A DNA stretch of 64,000 nt, from assembly GCF_905220415.1 (NCBI RefSeq), contig NC_059568.1, positions 7,626,001 through 7,690,000 of the forward strand. The letters are read 5' to 3'. The DNA comes from Colias croceus. Lineage: Eukaryota > Arthropoda > Insecta > Lepidoptera > Pieridae. The notes under the pieces were generated by a model, which saw only the letters and a program-made list of their open reading frames with translations, was not told the DNA's origin and made no database searches. How positions within the stretch are numbered: the first letter of the stretch is position 1; every line of letters starts with the position of its first letter. The position numbers and the translations under genes were made by a program. Of this stretch, positions 12,062-25,500 are shown one piece after another.

Positions 12062-13455
12062 TATAATATGAAAAATAATAGGGAACAAATAATAAAAATG
12101 TAAACTTTCTCTGTGGATAATAATTAGTTTTTAGTACTGATATTATTGAAATTGATAAAATAATACATATATAATATATAATATAACCTTGTGTACAGTT
12201 ATAACTCTTAAATAAATTATAATAAACAGGCATATATTATTACGTTATATTTATACATGACATATAATTACACAGCAAATAAATAAAAAAACTATTCAAT
12301 ATATAGAATATACAAATCTACAGAATAATACATACTAAACCTACTGTTTAACTATGGTAATAAACTTCTCACATATCAACTTTTCAAAAGTAACAAATCA
12401 TATAAAATATTATATATTTCATTTAGTATGCAACATAAATAAAAAAAAATGTGCTTGGCTTCAAAGATAATTAATATTTTATTTGGAGATACGATCACAG
12501 GAATGTTAGATTTGTGCTATGTTGAACCATCACAGATTTGGTTTTAATTTTTATATATTTATATTTTATATGAAAAACAAATATTACTCTCGGTAAAACA
12601 ATATTTCATTCATAAATTCAGCTGTTTAATCTTGCTATAAGTAAATTACAAAGCAAAATGATCCCTTTCATATTTTACAAATAAGTACCTAACATAAGAA
12701 CACAATATTTGTGATATGAAGTGATCTTTATAATCATTTAAAGAAGGTGCAAAGGAATACTAAAAAATACTTAAACTGATTAGGAAATCATGAAAACATA
12801 TACCTATGTATAGTTACTTATATGTCTAAACAATATATGTATAATAATATTGTTATTAGTCTTACCTCAGTTATTTGTATTAAGAATAGTATTTTATGAG
12901 AAATTGCCTGTAAATATTTTTAACCGATTCCTCCAGATTTTTCCGTATTACGATAGATATAGTAGAACCGTAAAAACTTTTAATTCGAACCTTAATACAA
13001 AGAGAAAATAGAAATTCTTTTTTGATTGTTAAAAAAGAGTATGACGATTCCGATACGCAAAGAACATAAAGGAAAAGTCCAGCACAATGACTTATACTTT
13101 ATAGATACACATATTATATTATATAGTGGTGTACAATTAATTGTTAATTATCATAATATAATTATCTAAACAAGTGTCATACAAGCCACATCACATCGAG
13201 TCGAAACAGAGTGCAGTTCGCTCCTTAAGTATCACCCACAAGAATCACTTTTATTTTAAACTAACAAAAATAATTTCGAGACTTCACAAATAAAATGGCA
13301 AGTTTTTAGCGCAAGTAGGATTAAGGACAAAGAATTGCAATTTTCTCAACTACATTTTTTTTTATACAAGTACATATTTCAACTACAATTTTCTACAAGT
13401 ATTACAGAACAAATTCGATATTTTTGAATAATTTATATTATAGTACCTTTTAAGG

Positions 13456-13588
13456 TTATGTGATAACAAGCCTAGGTGTGGGCAGAATGCTAGAATGTTC
13501 CCCGAACATTAGGGCGGCCATCCATTTCAGTTGATCTTCATTGACCGCCCCTGCGATAGTACATCCAAACCATGGACGATCTTTACTT
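13456..13588 (-). CDS. RhoGAP15B: RhoGAP15B-like exon 11: last coding exon with stop
   Basis: Encodes the end of the C-terminal PH domain (WFGCTIAGAVNEDQLKWMAAL) and a short tail ending PTPRLVIT, followed by TAA at 13456-13458. Acceptor TTTACAG. Confidence 0.9.
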
Positions 13589-16500
13589 CTGTAAATATAT
13601 AATTATTAAAAAAAACCTTCAATTTAGACCAAATTATAGTCGAATCAGGAAGCCTGTTAATTAAAAAAAGGATTATCTAAATATGTTCACTCAGTCAAAA
13701 GTTCTGCATTAAAACCAACCCAAAGAAACAGACAAATTAACAACCTACTCCTTTTGAATAACTCAGCCCCCGGAATCACAGACACAATAGAAAATCTATT
13801 CGATCGGGCCGCTCGGGGCTCAATGGGTTAAAGTCGGTAAACAAATTTTCAATTACAAAATTGATAAGTCCTGTTTTTTGAATTGATAGAATCTTTTTTG
13901 ACAATATACTTGTGAAATATATTTTATAGACAACCTGATTCAAATATCATGTGTGTAGGTGCATGAGAACACACTTTACTATAATTTTAACGTCATTATA
14001 ATTATTATAATTTTTTTTGGCTTTTAGCATAGCCTATCATTAAACATGTTTTGAATTTGTTATACTAGCTTTCCACCCGCGGCATCGCCCGCGCAGAAGA
14101 TAGAAAAACCCGCATAGTTCCCGTTCCCGTAGGATTTCTGGGATAAAACCTATCCTATGTCCCGGAGTAAAAAGTAGCCTATGTCATTTCTCGGGTATCA
14201 AAATATGTATCTCTATACCAAATTTCATGCAAATTGGTGCAGTAGTTAAGGCGTGATTGAGTAACAGACAGACAGACAGAGTAACTTTCGCATTTATAAT
14301 ATTAGTATGGATTTAAATAGTACATATTGATATATTTCTGTTTTTATATAAGTTTATTGGTAATCCCACCTCTTTTGTTTATTGTTCTTTGGTATGAATG
14401 TGATCGCCCATCGCGACTGCGGGTTCCGTTTCAGCTCGTGCCCGTTGTACCACAGAATGTCCTTTATATTCCATTCTTCTAGCTTATGTGATCCCTGTAT
14501 TATGGGTAAAATTAGTACATACTTTTCATTTAATATTGTTTAAAAAAATTGAATATATATTATTTTATAGCAAAAAGTTTTTGGTGAAGTGTAATGGACA
14601 TGTGAAAACATTGGGATTTAGTAATGATATTGTAAATTAAACAAATAATGAGAACAATAACATTGATCATTATTATTATTATGCAAGAAAACACCTAAAA
14701 ATGAAACCAAATTTCATGAAATAATATGGTTCGTGATACTTGATATTTATGTCTATATAATTAGACATAAATATCATCAATTACTCACTTGTTTATCCTT
14801 AAAATAGCACAACTTAGATTTACCGCACTCGAACATGTGCGTCTTGAAGGTTTTCGTCGTTTCGTTAGCGACTCGCAGTTCGCCGCACACCGACGCCGAA
14901 GAATTTTTTAGATTCTCTATATCGTGCAGAGTTTTATTATCTTTAATTATTAGATAATTATCCTTCCTGTCCTCTTCGTCCCAGTATCCCCAGCGAAGCA
15001 CAACGTCTAGCACTATTTCGTCCTTGTGAACGATTCGACGCATAGACTCGTTGCAAATGACTTCTTCTATCATCATCAAATGCGACTCCATTTTGGCTTT
15101 CTCGGCGAGTTCTATGCATATATCGGCGCTTGTTTTGCTTGGTGTCAACTGTAAGGAGATATAAGAGATATAGAGATAAGACAAAAAATAAAAAGCAGGT
15201 TTTCATTGCTTTTAAATGAAAAGGACACTGGGCGCATAGCATTAAGGCGGAAAGAGAGGGTATTGTCCTGACCTGTGCGTTTACACAACTTGCTATGATT
15301 AAAGGTGCGCTCCGCTCGCTTACATCACGTCACGTTGAGGAACGTGGACAATCATCCGTACGGAGCTATCTGCATTACTCTAAAACGCTCCTCAGGGCCG
15401 GCGCTTATGCGTGCATGCGTGCGTGCACGCCACTTAGGGGAATATAACTCTTTATAGTTTAGCTTACCGCAACGTACCGGATGGTGGAACGGGGATATAA
15501 TCCATCATCCCGCGGCGTGAGAAGTGTTCCACTCACGCCGCCCCCAAGGAAGGTAAACCTGGCGGCCTCCCGCCTAATTCGCGTTGGGCCTGGAGATAGG
15601 CTGCCGCTGACGGGTCTGCGGACGCGGTTCTAGCGAATACCCGCGGCCCCGTCAATAAAACGGCACGGCTGAACACAGTGGAGTTTAGTCGGTAGGTCCC
15701 TGCACTCAGCAGGGTGAGTCCGACATAACCCAGGGCTCTTTTCCCGAGTGCCTTGGGTATGCCTAAATGCATTCTCCACTATAAAAAAAAAACGACGTGT
15801 GGCACTCGGGGACTGCCGCGGTAAAGCTATATTGCATGCTATGCCTTCAAGCCACATCTCCGCCCGTCGGGGTGTGGAGCGTAAGGTTTTTTCGATATGG
15901 AATTTCTCGATTCGGTTCCCGCGCGGCCTTGATCGCGGGGACCTATGCAATAGCTTAAAAAAATGCTATGCAATAGGTTAAAAAAATGCTATGCAATAGC
16001 TTAAAAAAAAGCTTACCGCGACGTGGTGGCAGTCGGAGCGGTCGCGCACGTAGAGCCAGGCGCGCAGGTCGCCGGCGGCGCGCGGCGCGGGCGGCGCAGC
16101 GCGGCCCAGCACGGCCGCCAGCACGCGCCGCACGGCCGCCTCGCGCCGCACCTCCGCCTCCGTCGGCTGCCACACCGCCGTGTACCGCGCTATCAGGTCG
16201 CGCACCACTTGCTGCTCCTTCGCCGACCACGCGGTTTGCAGCGTGTGGCTCGTCTGTTGAAATGACTTTAGTTAACCCACGGTGAGGACAAAATCTACTA
16301 TTCACTATATTCCCTTATATTTTGTTCCCAATTCAGGCCTCTCATAGGAAGCCGAGTTCCCACAGTTCAGACCAAATTACACCACGCTAGCCGAGTGCAG
16401 GTTATATTTCGATAATTTGTAATACTTACATAATATGATGTTTGACCCAAGAAGTTCTGAGTTATACAGTAGTGACCATCTCACACATATCTGTCTTTTT

Positions 16501-19500
16501 AAAAGAGTTAAGAACTGCTTAATTATGGCTATTGACCATAAAATTATCAAAGCCAACACAATTTTTGACAAAAAATCCTCACCAAAGCCGTGGGCATGAC
16601 AGTGGGAGCCCACACGGAGGCCAAGTTCTCCGCGTTCATCTTGTTCGCGTGCGCCATCGTGTGCAAAAAGTGCAGGTGCGCGAACAGCTTGCGCGCCGTG
16701 TTACGTGCGACCAGCGGCAGCGACAGCATCACCTCCTTGTACGCTGCGTTGCGTTGCTGGTCGTCTTTTATGTCTAATAAATATAATAAGTAATTATATT
16801 TAATTTAATATTATAAATTATAAAAATAAATATAAATTTATATATAAATATAATATAAATTATATAAATATAATTATAAAAAATTTAATATTATAATCTA
16901 AATATAATTAGTAATTATAAGTTTTTTTTTTAATAATCTTAAATTATAGGTTCCTAATTTAAATTACTTCATTAAAGTAAAGTACCTCCCATATGCAAAG
17001 AAACATAAGAAAAATACATCCCAATTATCTTTGAAACTACTCATCCTATTTAACTTATAATATGGTGTCTTTTTTTTAACATACATTTTTAACGGTATAA
17101 AAAAAACACGGCGAAACATATAAGACGAAACTATTGAAATAATAAATACATATAAATGTCTATAAATTAGACAGGAAATGTATTAATAGAACGATTCAAG
17201 AGCAAACGTAAGAAAATTGGCACTGGAGATTAGAAGACGATGTCTATTATTGAATTAAGAGAAACCATTCTTAAATAACGAGTAAATAAATTGCCTTCGT
17301 TGAATACTTTACAATGCGATATTGTACCACTCTGTTATATGTACTTATATGTAGGTATTCAATAAGAAGCCGCTAGTTATGTTATCAATATCAATACCGA
17401 TGTATTGTTTTGTTTTTACGAGTAGAAGTAAATTTATTACAGGAGTTCATATATTTTGTAAATTGTTACTTCAAGATATCCCCCAGATTAGGTATTATTT
17501 ATATACTATCGAAGACATATTTCAATTCGTTTTTAATTGCCTGTTATATAACAAAAAAAAACGGCAATTAAAAAGTAATTTTAACACTTTGCCTTCAGTT
17601 GCCCTCTTTGTTAATTAACTCTGCTATACAAACCGAGTCTTGGCTTCCGACACGATTTTAGGTGATGAATGGATTTTATGTAGGTATAATATGATTAAAA
17701 CTTTATATTATGTACTCGTCCCAAAATTTATCTCATGATTCAACGACAATTACAGTTTCATATAATACCAGCATTTTAGTAAGAAACGAGACGTCATTTC
17801 AGCAATTCGCGTACTTCAAAGGCACTTTTTTTGTTAAATGTTATTCATGTTTTCAGGTGTTTTATTGATTTTACTTACAATTACAGTTTCATATAATACC
17901 AGCATTTTAGTAAGAAACGAGACGTCATTTCAGCAATTCGCGTACTTCAAAGGCACTTTTTTTGTTAAATGTTATTCATGTTTTCAGGTGTTTTATTGAT
18001 TTTACTTCATTTTACTCAGTTTATCTATATAAATGTCTCCATTTTACATACCCAAAGCGGCAGTCAGCGCCTGATGTTTGTCCTGCGGTACCAGGGCCTC
18101 AGGAAGGTCGCGGAAGAATCTCTTCAGCACTCCAGCCACATCGTGCTCCGAGTGCTGCGCGGGACTGAGCACCACTGACCACGCATCTCGTCTGAACCGG
18201 CCCAGTAGTTCAGACAGTACTAGACTACTGCCCGCTCTACGGTATATACCCTCGGAGAGGCTGCCTGAAATATCATTATTAAGTATTGTACCATTTTATG
18301 GGAATAAGTGTCTTTCTATTCTGTTCTAGATTTCTGTAGTATAGAAGTACAACCAGAAAGTATAATTTTACGATTTTCGATAGACTAATTCTCTTTTTGC
18401 CGCCCGAGTAGACAAATAAAACCATATGCCATTCAAAAATAAAGTAGTGTAGGTGTGAGGCTAAAGTGGTGAAATAAATTTGAAATGACAAGCAAATTTG
18501 CAAACAATACAATACAAGAGATGAAATGAGTTTACATTTTCTCCCAAGGTTATCCTATCTATACAATATTACAATTGAATGCAGTCAATGGTAAAAAATA
18601 TCTAACAATACAACAATAAATGAGGGGTACAGAATCAAAGGCAGCTATATCCACCTAGGCATTTTTTTCATAAAGCAGAAAAAACGTCTTATTTTATTTT
18701 TACTGTAGAAATACGTGTAAAAAAAGCCTTAAAAAAAGTATTAGGAATGTTGGTACCACTGAACAACACACACCCATAAACCAATCCAAATTAAAACTTT
18801 TACGCGATAATTTTAAAATCACTTAGCTGTATTTGATACCAACAAAAGGATTTAGCTGTCTTTGAATCTGATTGTAATGGATATAGCTGTTTTTGATACC
18901 AATTCTTTGGTGATGACGTCACAGGAATAGTGATGTGCAGTTAAACTTTATCTAAGGATTTTCTATCCAAAATGAAATGAAAATATGCATTCGTTATTAT
19001 CACGTCGATTGCTTAAAAATTGATACCGAATTATAATCCTACTAATATTATAAAGGCAAAAGTTTGTGGATGGATGGATGTTTGTTACTCTTTCACGCGA
19101 AAACTACTGAACAGATTACGATGAAATTTGGTATGTAGGTAGCTGAAGACCCAGAATAATACATAGGGGGTAAGGTAGGTGTAGGGCAGGTATAGGGCAG
19201 GTATAGGGTAGGTGTAGCGTAGGTGTTGGATTGATTACTGGACAAGACGACGTCTGCCGGGTCAGCTAGTTGAGTAAATAAAAGAACATTTTTATAAAAT
19301 CATTTTTATTATGAATTAAATTTTATATACTTAAATTCTCTCCTTCTTCTTGAACTTCACATAGATCTTCTACAGTATCGTTCTCTTCAACTCCCCTTTC
19401 TTCTAATAGCCGCAGCTCATCTTCGTCTAAATGATTCAATACGGCGTGAAAATATCTTAAATGTGCCAGGTTTTTCCAAGAGTCACCGTAGTGTTTTTGA

Positions 19501-22500
19501 AGCAAGTTTCTGACATCTCGCAACTTTAATGGATTCACTTGTATGCCGCTAGGAATTATTGTTGGTCGTATATCCTCAGCTTTTTTGCCTGGTTTACACA
19601 AACTTTTGGGGTTTCCCGTGTCAGAATTGTAATATAATTCACCACGTACCAACACACTTCCTTGTTTTTTGGATCTTCGAAGAATAAATCTTTTGCACTG
19701 AGAAATCTTGAAGTGAATTTGAGCCGGTGTTTTAACAATACTATTTATTGAACTTTTCCAGTCAAGCACGGGTATATCACGTAGTTGCGTGACTGTAGAG
19801 TGTTCACTGATTACAGCGATGTACTCTTCTGGCGATGTGATTACCTCAAGTTTTCGGATTTGTTTTTCAATATTCCCGAAAACTCTATCAGGAGGCATGA
19901 AAGAATGGCCTGTGATGGGAAACACTAGTTCCATTTTTTTTACATGACGGTTTTCTAAAAGATATCGCATGCACATGGAAATCATTATATAATTTTTATT
20001 TTGGCCAGCACATCCATCTGCCACTAAACGGACGTGGGTTACATCAGTTAGGTCAGTTTTGTTGAGCCTATCATATACAGCAGAAGCAATTTGGTTTGAA
20101 CCTTTAGCATATTCATTTTCTGTCCAGATGTATGCATATGTAGTGTTTTTATTTAAAGGATCTTTCGATGATCCTTGGACTATTGTAAAATTATACAAAT
20201 ACAGCTGCCTGCTGTAATAACAGCTCTGGTCGGGCACTTTCGGAAGTACTAAATTCTTTTGGCAATCGAATGAGAATGTAATCATTTGCCCTTCTTTTTC
20301 CCTTAGTAGTTTAAAAAATGCTTGTGCTCTTAATTTGTGTATCCTTTTCTCTATCATCAGTAGGTTTTTCTTTGATGTATCATTTTCGTTTTTCAATTTT
20401 TCTTGAAGTTCAAGGCATTTCGAGCACACATCCGTCCTTGGACTCCCAAAACCAAGATTAAAATCCTGATTAAAGATAGATCTAAAGTAAGATGATTTGA
20501 CTGGGCTGTTTGGATGTGCTTGTTTAAAAAGTTTATATATTTTTTTAATATTGAGCTCACTAGGTAGGTATTTACGTTGCTGCGATGATCCTCTGCAATA
20601 ATGTGCTTCAACGCAATTCAAAGACTTTAAAAAACTATGAACTGATTGTCTTTGTGCTGCAAACTTTTGTGTCTTACGGTCACCGCCTCTTTTCTCTGTA
20701 GGAACCCGACCAGATTCAAAGAAGTTTTGCATGACGAACTGAACACGATACTTCGTTATCCCAAGTGTATTTAGAAATACTTTCTGGCAAACTGGAATGG
20801 CTTTCTTAAGTGATTTTGCGTAAATTGCATATTTTATCGAAAAAGCTCTGCTTTTTCTTACGTTTTTTACAGGCCGTTTTCTGGCTGTTTTTTTTTACCG
20901 AACAGCACTTCAATATTAACGCATCTTGATGTTGTTTGTTGGGTTTTGAGTAAAACGATCTGTGAAAATGCACTAGATCTAGTATTTTCAATTGTTTACA
21001 CGCAAATGATTTTGTGTTATGATTGCAGGTTATGTTTTCAGGCAAAGATGGCGACGAGTACCTGTGAAACAAAACAAACGTAACCATTACTGTTTTAGCC
21101 TATTCAATTTTCATTAAGATGAAATACTTGCAAAACAAATAGCGACGCCTATATCTCTTACGGTGTGGGCAGAGCGTCACCGATCTCATAGATAGTTTAT
21201 ACGACGTCTGACAAAGTTTTGAAGGTAGGAAGGTGGAAGTTTATTGCTTAAAGTATATTCGTTCAGAACGTGTCGCGGCGACGGCTTCCTTTGACAAGCG
21301 CCGGCACGCGCCTAGGCAGCAGGTACAAAGAGCGATCGCTTCAGGCTGAACGTACTTTAATTATAGGTTGTCAGCTTATCGCCTAAATTCCAATACACTA
21401 TAATCCCCGGGACCCTTAATGGAATGGACCCATCTATTGATAGAAATCGAACTGAACAACATTAAACTTATAGGTAATGTTAAACCTAGAATATATACCT
21501 CTTCCATCTATTCTTTAAAAAATTGTATCTTTTGTTAAAAATTCTATCGAACTCCATCGGATTAAGTACATCACTAGACTAGGCTTACCTGTCAATTTTC
21601 GCTTTGTTCGCCTTCCATTTCTCCGGCTGTCTTTTGCGCTTTCTTCCTTTCCCTGGCAATGCTTCTATTACAGGCACTTCCATTACACGTTTAACTAGTC
21701 GTATAACACGTTTTTAGTAAGAAAACTATGCAAAATCCTATTTAATTTCGATAAAAATCACACCCACGCAAACACGGTTCAGTATGAAATCCGCCATCTT
21801 GTCATTACGAAAATGGATGCCTGTGATTGGCCGAGCTCAATTCTAGCTGTGTTCGTTTCCAAACCCTGTGGATTTAGCTGACTTTGATTCTAAACCGATT
21901 CTTTAAACGGGAATTTGGCTGGGATTTAGCTGTTTTAGGTACCAAACAATTTTGTGAACTTATGTGGAATAGTATGAAGAATAAGATGGCATTCACAGTT
22001 TAAAAAATGACTTGTTGTGGATATAGCTGCCTTTGATTCTATACCCCTCAAATCTTCTTTGATACTTATATTTTAAAAACTAAATTTTAGTGAGAATAAA
22101 ATATTACCTTCCTTTTTATTTTCCCTTATTTTTAACGCTAAAGGAATTTTAAAAGATAAATTTTAAATTGTCGTGAAATATTCTCGCAAAAATTGAAAAA
22201 AATACTGATATACAAATCTACATAACTTTTCCAGAATTTCATCGAGTAAAGTAGAACTCGATACAATACTGGAATTAATGTATATTAAAAAAAAAACTCA
22301 ATACATACCATGCGCATAAATAAAACTAATACATTTGTCGACGATGGCGGGAACATCGTCTTTAGTTAGCTGCTGGTGGTGCAAATATGCCCCATTGTTA
22401 TGTGCTGCTAATTTTAGCATATACTTCCAGCCCTAAAACAGAAGCAGAAAGTTACTTTGCAAATTTTACAAATTTAAATTAATTCAAATAAATATCAAAA

Positions 22501-25500
22501 ACAATTGAATAGATAACAACACAAGAAACCAAGAACACCTTTTGATGTTAGTCATATTTGACAAACAAAAAAAACATTTTTTATTACCTTGAGTTCCTTT
22601 TCATGTTGAAAGTGTAAATATAGAGTGGCGTGTGGACAGTCGAGTAGCAAGTTCGGGCTGCCGTCAGAAGGGCATTTCTGTTTCGTCTCTTCATCCGCAT
22701 CTTGAGTGACTGAAAAATAGATTTTTTATCACCAAAGTGCACTGGCTGAATCTGTCAAATCTTCATACAAACCACATTTGAACCTAACCTAAAGAACACC
22801 TTAGGTTTCAAGTTTTAAAAATGCAGTCTTCATTAACTCCTCTTTATAATATATTTATATTTTGGATTATATTAGTAGCATTGTTACTACGACTTCAAAT
22901 TTTTTTTTGTACATTACATACAATGCTAACTTTTATCCTTTTCCATATCAAGTGAAATAAGTGTTCATTGATGATTTTTGTTTGTTTGAAATAATTAATT
23001 TTGGAATAACTAATTGAATAAACAATATGAAAGGTGAAATTTAGTGTCTACCGCCACCATTATCATCTGTTATAACATTTCTTATTATTTGATTACATTT
23101 GCAATTGCATCGTTCACAACGTTGCATTATAATCGTCACTGTACTCATTCTGTGTATGTGTATTTAGCAATAGCGATTGCCATTCACCTATAGTCTATAC
23201 CGTTGTCCGTTATGGTTACACAGTAAACACAAGTCCCATTCTTGATAACAATGTTTCATTGTTGGACAAGAGCTGCTCTAAATAAATAAAATGCTGACAG
23301 GCGAATACGATACGCAGGATGAATCAACGGAGTACCGACATTTTCTGAGAAATCCTGCGTGACACAGCTTCCTATGTTTGTTTCCTATTAAGTCGCTAGT
23401 AATGTAAGCACGTATCGCATTGTTCCGTAGTCGACAATCATGTAACTCGATTCTTTGTTCTTAAAAATTATAATTATGCTCATTACTTCAATTTGCTTAT
23501 AAACAACACTTATTCATCGTTATTTCAACTCAACGATTATTTAAATTATCAATTTAAATTAAAAATTATCCGAGATTTTTTAATGATTTATCAAAATCTC
23601 TTATCATTGAAATCATACAAAAATTATTATTATTTAGATTATATGTGATGATTGTAAAATAAGCCCTTAAAGCATCAATATAAAAGTAAATTCGAGAAAA
23701 ATTTTCGAATTTATCAAAATTAGCATGCCCCGCACCCACGATATTATGCGTTTCCGTGTAATAAAATTATCATTTCAATGCAAGGTCACGCATGGACAAA
23801 AATTTACCGTGATCGTATTTAACATGTAACAAAGGAATTTTGGTCGCTAATAAAATATACTTTGTAGTAAACGAAATATATATCTATTTAGCCTGATAAT
23901 AATTATAGATGGGACTATTTATTAAGCACATCATGTACGCTGGTTTCATGATGGGCCATTCAAGGATCATACACTAAAGAATTTAGCTGAGCATATGTAA
24001 TTTATGAATGATATCAACCAAAAAGATGAAAAAAAGGAATCATAATACATATTTCCTTATTATATTCTTATCTTAATAAGGATTTTCTATACACTATAAT
24101 AGTGATATACATGCAAATTGCGATACCTGTTGTTATACTAAAATAAACACCACACTATTAAATTGTTCAATACATACCAACACATCTAGTCTTCCTCAGG
24201 TCTACGATACACAAGGTGTCAGGCGCCGTGCAATACACGAGGACTCGTCTCACCAACATCAACCAAGCGCTACGCCACTCGCCTGTCACACCTTCCTATT
24301 GGCCAATGATTTACAATTACATTGATTGTAACAAGATAATTCAAAAATTCGGACTTATTTGTACCTAATTCTAAAATTCTCGGGTTGTTTTACAAAGGTA
24401 ATATAGAAAGATAATGTTACATAGGTCGAAACTTTCGAAAAGTATACAGAACAAAGCTACATAATATATAATTTTGCAGTATTTTCAAGAAAATATGTCA
24501 TTAATGTATTTTAAAATAGAAAAATATGAAAAACTTTTACCATATAAGAGGTACAGGTAGCACAACCACAAGCACAACATTAATATTATTATGTATTCAA
24601 ACGCCGGAAAGAGTAATTGCGCTAGTTTAGTGCTATAATGTCAGGTGATGCATGACAGTTTGCATCATCATCATGAAGTCAATATAAACTGATTTTCAAA
24701 TCATTAATTTTTGTATAAAAGTTAATAAACTCATATTTTTATTAAAAACATTTTTCGGAATTAAAGATATTTAGATTATATTTCATTCGCATTTCTTTAT
24801 TATATATTCGCAAACGCAAAGTGTTTATTGCACTGACAAGTATTTTATAAGTCTAAGCATTATTTCTCCCAATAAATTCAAACAAAATCTTTAAATTGTT
24901 TAGGTAAATCTGATAGAGGTTCCTTCCTGAATAAAATATCAAAATTAACTTCAAATATCTGTCATCACTCAATCAGCTGTAGATCAAACAGACAATTAAT
25001 CATCACTTCTTTGTACATATATAAATAGGAACATAATAACAAATATTTCATTCATTCGCATCAGCAAATAATAATATGATAAGTATGAATAAAATATGTA
25101 CATATTTTACAAAGACTAGCTTGTCAGCAAGTTCAACATTAGATCTTGTATAGAATCTAAGTTGTATAGTTAGTGAAGTATTATTCTGTTAGAATGCTGT
25201 GCTAATTGAGAAGAATTTACAGTTATTGACACAGATTTTAATTCGCATTTTAAATAATAAAAGAAAACAGTTGCATGGCAATACATAGATTATAAGATTA
25301 GCCATAAATATTAAGGGCAGCATTTATGGTTTCATTTTCAAAAATTCAATGTTATGTATGTATTCAAATTAAATGACTGATTGTAATAAATTTCTATATT
25401 GTAAAATGTTATAAGAACATTTTTGACATTTATATTGGCCCTTTCCTTCCTTTCTAATTACATATTAATTGAATAATTGCAAAGTTAAAACTAATAACCA

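Larger units (their letters stand above)
9326..13455 (-). other. Probable long 3'UTR of the RhoGAP15B-like gene
   Basis: AT-rich, no coding exon. The only recognisable element inside is a 416-bp MITE (11646-12061). A canonical AATAAA on the minus strand lies at 9326-9331. The gene may end there or at any of several earlier AATAAA copies; the 4.1-kb length is an inference that needs transcript data. Confidence 0.35.
18622..22049 (-). mobile_element. 3.4-kb DNA transposon with TIRs and a DUF7869-type gene, in RhoGAP15B-like intron 5
   Basis: Terminal inverted repeats at 18622-18654 and 22017-22049 match at 32 of 33 bases (GAGGGGTAYAGAATC at the tips). The flanks AAAT (18618-18621) and AAAT (22050-22053) are a candidate 4-bp target-site duplication. 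Inside each end, degenerate copies of GGATWTAGCTGTYTTTGAT recur (18822-18905 and 21840-21950). Between them lies a two-exon gene on the minus strand for a large RNase-H-like protein. A SINE (19036-19270) has landed downstream of that gene. I infer an autonomous or recently autonomous cut-and-paste element whose superfamily I do not recognise. Confidence 0.75.

Noticed and set aside
15533..16305. Many overlapping open frames on both strands at 15.5-16.3 kb
   Set aside because: Produced by high GC in exon 8 and the retroelement. Only the frame that reads VVRDLIARYTAVW fits the RhoGAP model.
24285..24290. CAG acceptor (TGTGACAG) for RhoGAP exon 3
   Set aside because: Would break the phase and lose the conserved EGVTG start; the AATAG acceptor nine bases upstream fits.
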